Positions 59,209 to 64,000 of a DNA stretch of 64,000 bases are shown here, in pieces (position 1 is the first letter of the stretch; each line of letters opens with the position of its first letter). The stretch comes from Bacillota bacterium (lineage in GTDB: Bacteria > Bacillota > Clostridia > Peptostreptococcales > Anaerovoracaceae): contig JAFPXY010000016.1 of NCBI GenBank assembly GCA_017394515.1, forward strand, positions 1-64,000. The letters run 5' to 3'. Below the pieces are notes generated by a model. The model worked only from the letters and a program-made list of their open reading frames with translations. It was not told where the DNA came from and made no database searches. Made by a program: the position numbers and the translations under genes.

Positions 59209-60744
59209 TTATTTTGCCCAGTCTCCTACTCTGGATACGGCCTTAGCCCAGCCCTTCAGAAGTTCTGCTCTCTTCTCTTCGGTCATGTTGGGTTCGAAGG
59301 TCCTTTCAATCTGCCAGTTATCAAGGATATCCTGCTGGGATTCCCAATAACCTGTAGCCAGGCCTGCGAGATAAGCTGCACCCAGTGATGTGGTCTCGAT
59401 GCATACCGGTCTTACAACAGGACAATCGAGTATATCGGACTGGAACTGCATGAGGAAATTATTTGCGCAAGCTCCGCCGTCAACTCTTAAGGTGGTAAGT
59501 CCCAGAGTCTTATCTACGGAAGGAGTTTCATCCACGTCAGCATCGGTCTCCTTAAGATCCTGATTCATGGCGTCTATGAGATCCTTTACCTGATATGCCA
59601 GGGACTCCAGGGTAGCTCTCACCAGGTGGTTTTTGTTGGCTCCTCTGGTGATTCCAAAGATAGCTCCTCTGGCGTAGGGATCCCAGTAAGGGGCGCCCAG
59701 GCCCGTGAAAGCAGGAACTACATAGAGTCCGCCGTTATCTTCCACTGAGAGGGCCATTTCTTCAGATTGTGGCGCGTTTTCTACGATATTGACCTCGTCC
59801 CTGAGCCACTGGATAGCAGCTCCACAGACGAAAACAGAGCCTTCTAAGGCATAGTTCACTTTACCGTCCAAGCCCCAGGCTACGGTGGTCACCAGCCCAT
59901 GGTTGCTCAAGATGGGCTTCTCGCCGATGTTCATGAGAAGGAAAGCACCGGTGCCATAGGTGTTCTTTGCTTCTCCTTCATTGAAGCAGGTCTGGCCGAA
60001 AAGCGCAGACTGCTGGTCTCCGCAGGCTCCTGCGATCTTGATGGGACCGCCGAAGATGTTAGGCATGGTCTCGCCATATACACAGGCTGATGGCATGGGC
60101 TTGGGAAGCATGCATCTGGGGATATCCAATATCCTCAGGATCTCATCATCCCAGTCTAAAGTATTTATATTGAACATCATGGTGCGGCTTGCGTTGGAGT
60201 AGTCGGTCACGTGAGCCTTGCCGCCTGTCAGCTTCCAGATGAGCCAGGTCTCTATGGTACCGAAGAGCAGTTCTCCTCTCTCTGCCTTCTCTCTGGCGCC
60301 TTCTACGTTCTCAAGGATCCATCTTAATTTGGTTCCGCTGAAATACGGATCTATGAGGAGGCCGGTTTTTTGCCTGATCATTTCAGAATATCCGGCATTT
60401 CTCAGGCCGTCGCAGTACTCTGCTGTCCTTCTGCACTGCCATACGATGGCGTTGTAGACAGGCTCTCCGGTCTCTTTATCCCAGACTATGGTGGTCTCAC
60501 GCTGGTTGGTGATGCCGATGGAGTCTATATCTTCATAGGTCAGGCCTGCCTTAAGGAGAGCTTCATGAGCTACTCCTATCTGGGTGGACCAGATCTCTAC
60601 CGCATCGTGCTCTACCCAGCCTTCCTTAGGGAAAAACTGAGTGAACTCCTTCTGAGCTACTGAGATCATATTGCCTTTCTTATCATAGATGATCGTGCGG
60701 GCACTGGTAGTGCCTTCGTCCAGAGTCATGATGTATTTAGACAT
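59209..60744 (-). CDS. glpK: Glycerol kinase
   Basis: The 511-residue FGGY-family kinase makes glycerol-3-phosphate. It has [14 protein letters not shown] at the start, GITNQRETT, the [13 protein letters not shown] region and [11 protein letters not shown]. It is a little longer than usual owing to an acidic insertion (about 410-430). It is placed between hemW and the MerR gene, where other Clostridia often have the dnaK cluster. No transporter or dehydrogenase for glycerol adjoins it. Confidence 0.95.
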   Translation of the reverse strand: MSKYIMTLDEGTTSARTIIYDKKGNMISVAQKEFTQFFPKEGWVEHDAVEIWSTQIGVAHEALLKAGLTYEDIDSIGITNQRETTIVWDKETGEPVYNAIVWQCRRTAEYCDGLRNAGYSEMIRQKTGLLIDPYFSGTKLRWILENVEGAREKAERGELLFGTIETWLIWKLTGGKAHVTDYSNASRTMMFNINTLDWDDEILRILDIPRCMLPKPMPSACVYGETMPNIFGGPIKIAGACGDQQSALFGQTCFNEGEAKNTYGTGAFLLMNIGEKPILSNHGLVTTVAWGLDGKVNYALEGSVFVCGAAIQWLRDEVNIVENAPQSEEMALSVEDNGGLYVVPAFTGLGAPYWDPYARGAIFGITRGANKNHLVRATLESLAYQVKDLIDAMNQDLKETDADVDETPSVDKTLGLTTLRVDGGACANNFLMQFQSDILDCPVVRPVCIETTSLGAAYLAGLATGYWESQQDILDNWQIERTFEPNMTEEKRAELLKGWAKAVSRVGDWAK

Positions 60745-60762
60745 ATTCTTATCCTTTCTTAT

Positions 60763-61944
60763 TTACACAAATATACTAAGTATCTGATTGCTTACATTGA
60801 AACCTTTAAGTGTAAGACCGATTCCCTCTTCACTTTCCCAGGCGTGGCCTGTGTCCATGAAGGACTTGAATTGCAGGTGGGCCAGGTCTCCGTAGAACTC
60901 CCAGAAGTCCTGTCCGAAGCGCTCACAGAATTCGATCTTGTCGATTCCGCGGGACAGTCGAAGTGCTGTTATAGTGAACTCGGTCATGTCGTCGGCATAG
61001 CCGTTGGGCTCCATCATCTCCACCTTCGAGGGCTTCTTAAGATAAGCCTCAAGGTCAGGCAAATGATAATATCTCTGTCCCTGGCCGGTGGTCTCATCGG
61101 TCATGTAGGAATGAGCTCCCGGGCCAAAGCCCGCATAGTCGTCCAGATTCCAGTACTTGAGATTGTGCCTGGATTCATAGCTCGGCTTGGCAAAATTCGA
61201 GATCTCATAGTGCTCATAACCTGCCTCCTTCAGAAGCTCCACTGCCCTCTCGTACATGGCTCTGTCCTCTTCAGGATCCGTTTCCTTCATCTTTCCTTCC
61301 TGGAGGCGTCTGGTGAAGACCGTGCCCTCCATGAATTCCAAAGAATAGAGGCTGATGTGTTCAGGCTCCAGCTCAAGAGCTTTCTTAAGGGACTCTTCCC
61401 AGATTTCTCTGGTCTGGCCTTCGATACCAAAGATCAGGTCGATGCTTATATTTTTGAAGCCCGCTGCTCTGGCGTCCTCGAAAGCCCTTATACTGTCCAC
61501 GGTCCTGTGGGTCCGTCCCAGCTTCTTAAGGATCTCATCGTCGAAGCTCTGAACTCCCAGGCTCAGGCGATTAACTCCCATGGCTCTCATGCCCTTAAGA
61601 AGATCCCTGTCCACGGTTCCCGGATTGGCCTCAAGGGTGACTTCCCGATCACGCTCACGGCCGAAGGTATCATCCAGAGCTTTCATGATCTCCCTGATCC
61701 TGATGGGCTCCAAAAGGCTCGGCGTCCCTCCTCCAAAATATATGGAATCCGGTGCTTCCTTTATGAAGCGATGCTCTGTGTCATTACCGGGGGTAAAATA
61801 TTTTGCGAATGCCCTGATCTCGCTAACCAGGGCATCGGTGTATTTTTCTTTGATTTCAGCGTCCCTCATGAACACCGAATAAAAGTCGCAGTAAGGACAT
61901 TTGCTCTTACAGAATGGGACGTGTACGTAAACTCCAAAACTCAT
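60763..61944 (-). CDS. hemW: Radical SAM heme chaperone HemW
   Basis: The 393-residue protein has CKSKCPYCDF (12-21), the GGGTPSLL stretch and EANPGTVDRD. HemW is the heme-transfer relative of coproporphyrinogen oxidase HemN. It starts one base after lepA ends, the usual lepA-hemW pair. Confidence 0.94.
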   Translation of the reverse strand: MSFGVYVHVPFCKSKCPYCDFYSVFMRDAEIKEKYTDALVSEIRAFAKYFTPGNDTEHRFIKEAPDSIYFGGGTPSLLEPIRIREIMKALDDTFGRERDREVTLEANPGTVDRDLLKGMRAMGVNRLSLGVQSFDDEILKKLGRTHRTVDSIRAFEDARAAGFKNISIDLIFGIEGQTREIWEESLKKALELEPEHISLYSLEFMEGTVFTRRLQEGKMKETDPEEDRAMYERAVELLKEAGYEHYEISNFAKPSYESRHNLKYWNLDDYAGFGPGAHSYMTDETTGQGQRYYHLPDLEAYLKKPSKVEMMEPNGYADDMTEFTITALRLSRGIDKIEFCERFGQDFWEFYGDLAHLQFKSFMDTGHAWESEEGIGLTLKGFNVSNQILSIFV

Positions 61945-61945
61945 T

Positions 61946-63754
61946 TTATTTATTATCGTCGTATTTCAGTACTGCGGTGAAGGCTTCCTGAGGAACTTCC
62001 ACGGTACCGAACTGTCTCATACGCTTCTTACCTTCCTTCTGCTTCTCGAGAAGCTTCTTCTTACGGGAAATGTCGCCTCCGTAGCACTTGGCGATAACGT
62101 CCTTTCTGTAGGCCTTGACGGTCTCACGGGCGATTATCTTCTGGCCGATGGCTGCCTGGATGGGCACCTCGAACTGGTGCATGGGAATGATCTCCTTAAG
62201 CTTCTCGCAGACGAATCTGCCGCGCTGGTAAGCGTTGGATTCGTGGACGATCATGCTGAAAGCGTCCACGAGCTCACGGTTGAGCATGATGTCCAGCTTA
62301 ACCAGGCTGCTCCTCTGATACCTGTCGAGTTCGTACTCTAAGGAACCATAGCCCCTGGTCTTGGACTTAAGGGCATCGAAGAAATCGTAGATTACTTCGT
62401 TAAGTGGCATGTCATAGTGGAGAGCGACTCTGGTGGGAGTGATGTACTCCATGTGCTTCATGGTGCCGCGCCTCTGCTGGCAGAGTTCCATGATGGATCC
62501 CACGTACTCGTTGGGAATCATGATGGTGGCCTTTACCATGGGCTCCTCGATGTGATCGATCTCCTGAGGTGTAGGCAGGTTGGAAGGATTCTGCAGCATG
62601 ATGACGGTGCCGTCGGTCTTAACGACCTTGTAGATTACGGAAGGCGCCGTGGTGATGACTGCCAGATTGAACTCTCTCTCAAGCCTTTCCACGATGATCT
62701 CCATGTGAAGGAGTCCCAGGAATCCGCATCTGAAACCGTAGCCCAGAGCCTGTGATGTCTCAGCTTCGAAATTGAAAGCAGCATCGTTTACCTGGAGCTT
62801 TTCCAGAGCATCCTTTACGCTTTCGTACTTCTCACCTTCTGCCGGGTAGATACCGCAGTATACCATGGACTGGACTTTCTTGTAGCCCGGGCAGGGATCG
62901 TCCGTGGGATCGCTTGCCAGGGTAACGGTATCACCGACTCTGGCGTCTGCCACCTGCTTGATGGAACCGCAAATATATCCTACCTCACCGGCTCTCAATT
63001 CCTTGGTGGGAACCAGGCCGGGAGCGCAATATCCGACTTCGGTAACCTCGTATTTAGCGCCTGTAGACATGAGCTTGATCACATCGCCCTTCTTGACCTT
63101 TCCGTCGAAGATACGAGCGTAGATTATAACGCCCAGATAGTTATCGTATTTGGAGTCAAAGATGAGGGCTTTAAGCTTGCCGTCCTCCTTGCCCGTGGGT
63201 GCCGGGATGACCTGAATGAGCTGTTCCAAAAGTTCATCCACGCCCATGCCGGTCTTGGCAGAGATCTCAGGAGCCTCGCTGGCATCCAGACCGATGACCT
63301 CCTCGATCTCCTCCCTGCACTCGTCGGGTCTGGCGGAAGCCAGGTCCATCTTGTTTAAAACAGGCATGATCTCCAGATTTTCATCGAGAGCCAGATACAC
63401 GTTGGCCAAAGTCTGAGCCTCCACGCCCTGAGTCGCGTCAACCACAAGGACAGCTCCCTCGCAGGCTGCCAGAGATCTGGATACCTCATAGGTAAAGTCA
63501 ACATGGCCCGGAGTGTCGATGAGGTTCAAAATATACTCTTCCCCGTCCTGCGCCTTGTAGACAAGTCTGGTGGTCTGAAGTTTGATGGTTATTCCCCTCT
63601 CTCGCTCCAGATCCATGTTATCCAGATACTGCTCTTTCATGTCACGCTCCGCCACCAGGCCCGTCTTCTCGATGAGACGGTCCGCCAGAGTGGATTTGCC
63701 ATGGTCGATGTGCGCTATAATGCTGAAATTTCTGATGTATTTCTGATAATCCAT
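61946..63754 (-). CDS. lepA: Elongation factor 4 (LepA)
   Basis: The 602-residue translational GTPase has [14 protein letters not shown] (about 14-27), [16 protein letters not shown] and the LepA-specific C-terminal domain. It is standard length. It precedes hemW and follows a partial membrane-protein gene at the window edge by 22 bases. Confidence 0.96.
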   Translation of the reverse strand: MDYQKYIRNFSIIAHIDHGKSTLADRLIEKTGLVAERDMKEQYLDNMDLERERGITIKLQTTRLVYKAQDGEEYILNLIDTPGHVDFTYEVSRSLAACEGAVLVVDATQGVEAQTLANVYLALDENLEIMPVLNKMDLASARPDECREEIEEVIGLDASEAPEISAKTGMGVDELLEQLIQVIPAPTGKEDGKLKALIFDSKYDNYLGVIIYARIFDGKVKKGDVIKLMSTGAKYEVTEVGYCAPGLVPTKELRAGEVGYICGSIKQVADARVGDTVTLASDPTDDPCPGYKKVQSMVYCGIYPAEGEKYESVKDALEKLQVNDAAFNFEAETSQALGYGFRCGFLGLLHMEIIVERLEREFNLAVITTAPSVIYKVVKTDGTVIMLQNPSNLPTPQEIDHIEEPMVKATIMIPNEYVGSIMELCQQRRGTMKHMEYITPTRVALHYDMPLNEVIYDFFDALKSKTRGYGSLEYELDRYQRSSLVKLDIMLNRELVDAFSMIVHESNAYQRGRFVCEKLKEIIPMHQFEVPIQAAIGQKIIARETVKAYRKDVIAKCYGGDISRKKKLLEKQKEGKKRMRQFGTVEVPQEAFTAVLKYDDNK

Positions 63755-63776
63755 ATATTCCTCTTAAATTATAAAA

Positions 63777-64000
63777 TTAGTTTGCGTTGGTTGGTTCCGG
63801 CCCCCAGGGCACGTCCATGTAGTATGGAAGCACGTATTTGCCCAAAAGGAAGATGACGACCAAAACTATAAGGATGATGAGATTCCGCTTGTTGAAGATC
63901 TTCTTCCAAGGTATCTTGGTCGCAAAAAATCCCGCGATGCCCGTCAGCATCCCGTAGAACCAGATCTTAAGCCAGCTGAAGAATCCTCGCTTCTTTTCCT
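63777..64000 (-). CDS. Partial membrane protein gene at the window edge
   Basis: Only the last 74 codons are inside the window; the start lies beyond 64000. They contain one clear hydrophobic segment (LIILIVLVVIFLLGKYVL), a basic stretch before it, and a short tail ending PWGPEPTNAN. It is on the same strand as lepA and stops 23 bases before it. No family is recognised from this fragment. Confidence 0.6.
   Translation of the reverse strand, partial: EKKRGFFSWLKIWFYGMLTGIAGFFATKIPWKKIFNKRNLIILIVLVVIFLLGKYVLPYYMDVPWGPEPTNAN

Noticed and set aside
60844-61980. A 378-codon open frame on plus opposite hemW
   Set aside because: It mirrors the well-supported hemW frame, has no ribosome site of note and no recognisable domain.

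Overview
The window reads as part of a chromosome of a strictly anaerobic Clostridia-class Firmicute. The housekeeping order lepA-hemW-prmA-rsmE-mtaB-hit-rpsU-yqeY and ybeY-cdd-phoH-era-recO-glyS-ppdK, strong GGAGG ribosome sites, several TTG/GTG starts and an amino-acid and methyl-compound style of metabolism all fit. A relative of Eubacterium-like or Anaerovoracaceae-like amino-acid fermenters is plausible, but the genus cannot be fixed from this sequence. Almost every gene lies on the minus strand; only the AraC/PocR regulator (9537-10820) and a large secreted protease (51912-56504) are on plus. I saw no transposase, phage gene, CRISPR array, tRNA or rRNA.

Left part (1-17.6 kb): an accessory methyl-transfer region. 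In minus-strand order it holds a CoA-disulfide-reductase/rhodanese fusion and a C_GCAxxG_C_C redox protein, a terminator, an MttB-family (non-pyrrolysine) methyltransferase and an NhaC-type transporter. A convergent PocR-AraC regulator follows, which is itself divergent from an operon of corrinoid protein, UroD-type methyltransferase fused to a thioredoxin-like domain, CobW-type GTPase and PadR regulator. Next come an operator-rich promoter, an SsuABC/ThiXYZ-like ABC importer, a small membrane protein and a second NhaC transporter. Together these look like a corrinoid demethylation pathway for an unidentified methylated compound.

Middle part (16.5-37.7 kb): a YitT membrane protein; a nine-gene YtrA-type ABC operon with three paralogous pairs of membrane protein and extracytoplasmic protein behind a promoter carrying two matching operators; a six-gene surface-polymer cluster (GT2-GtrA, phosphodiester glycosidase, membrane protein, VTC domain, DUF4956, Cthe_2159-like lipoprotein); and uraA-pyrR behind a PyrR-type attenuator. 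Next to these is a sigma-54 enhancer-binding regulator whose sensor domain resembles 3,5-diaminohexanoate dehydrogenase, beside a protein of three internal repeats that has a near-perfect -24/-12 promoter and upstream paired TGANTCA sites.

Right part (37.7-64 kb): housekeeping genes (ppdK, glyS, recO, era, phoH, cdd, ybeY, yqeY, rpsU, hit, mtaB, rsmE, prmA, hemW, lepA). They are interrupted by an iron alcohol dehydrogenase, an M20 amidohydrolase, the secreted subtilase with an attenuator-like leader, and glpK plus a MerR regulator where hrcA-grpE-dnaK-dnaJ often sits in Clostridia.
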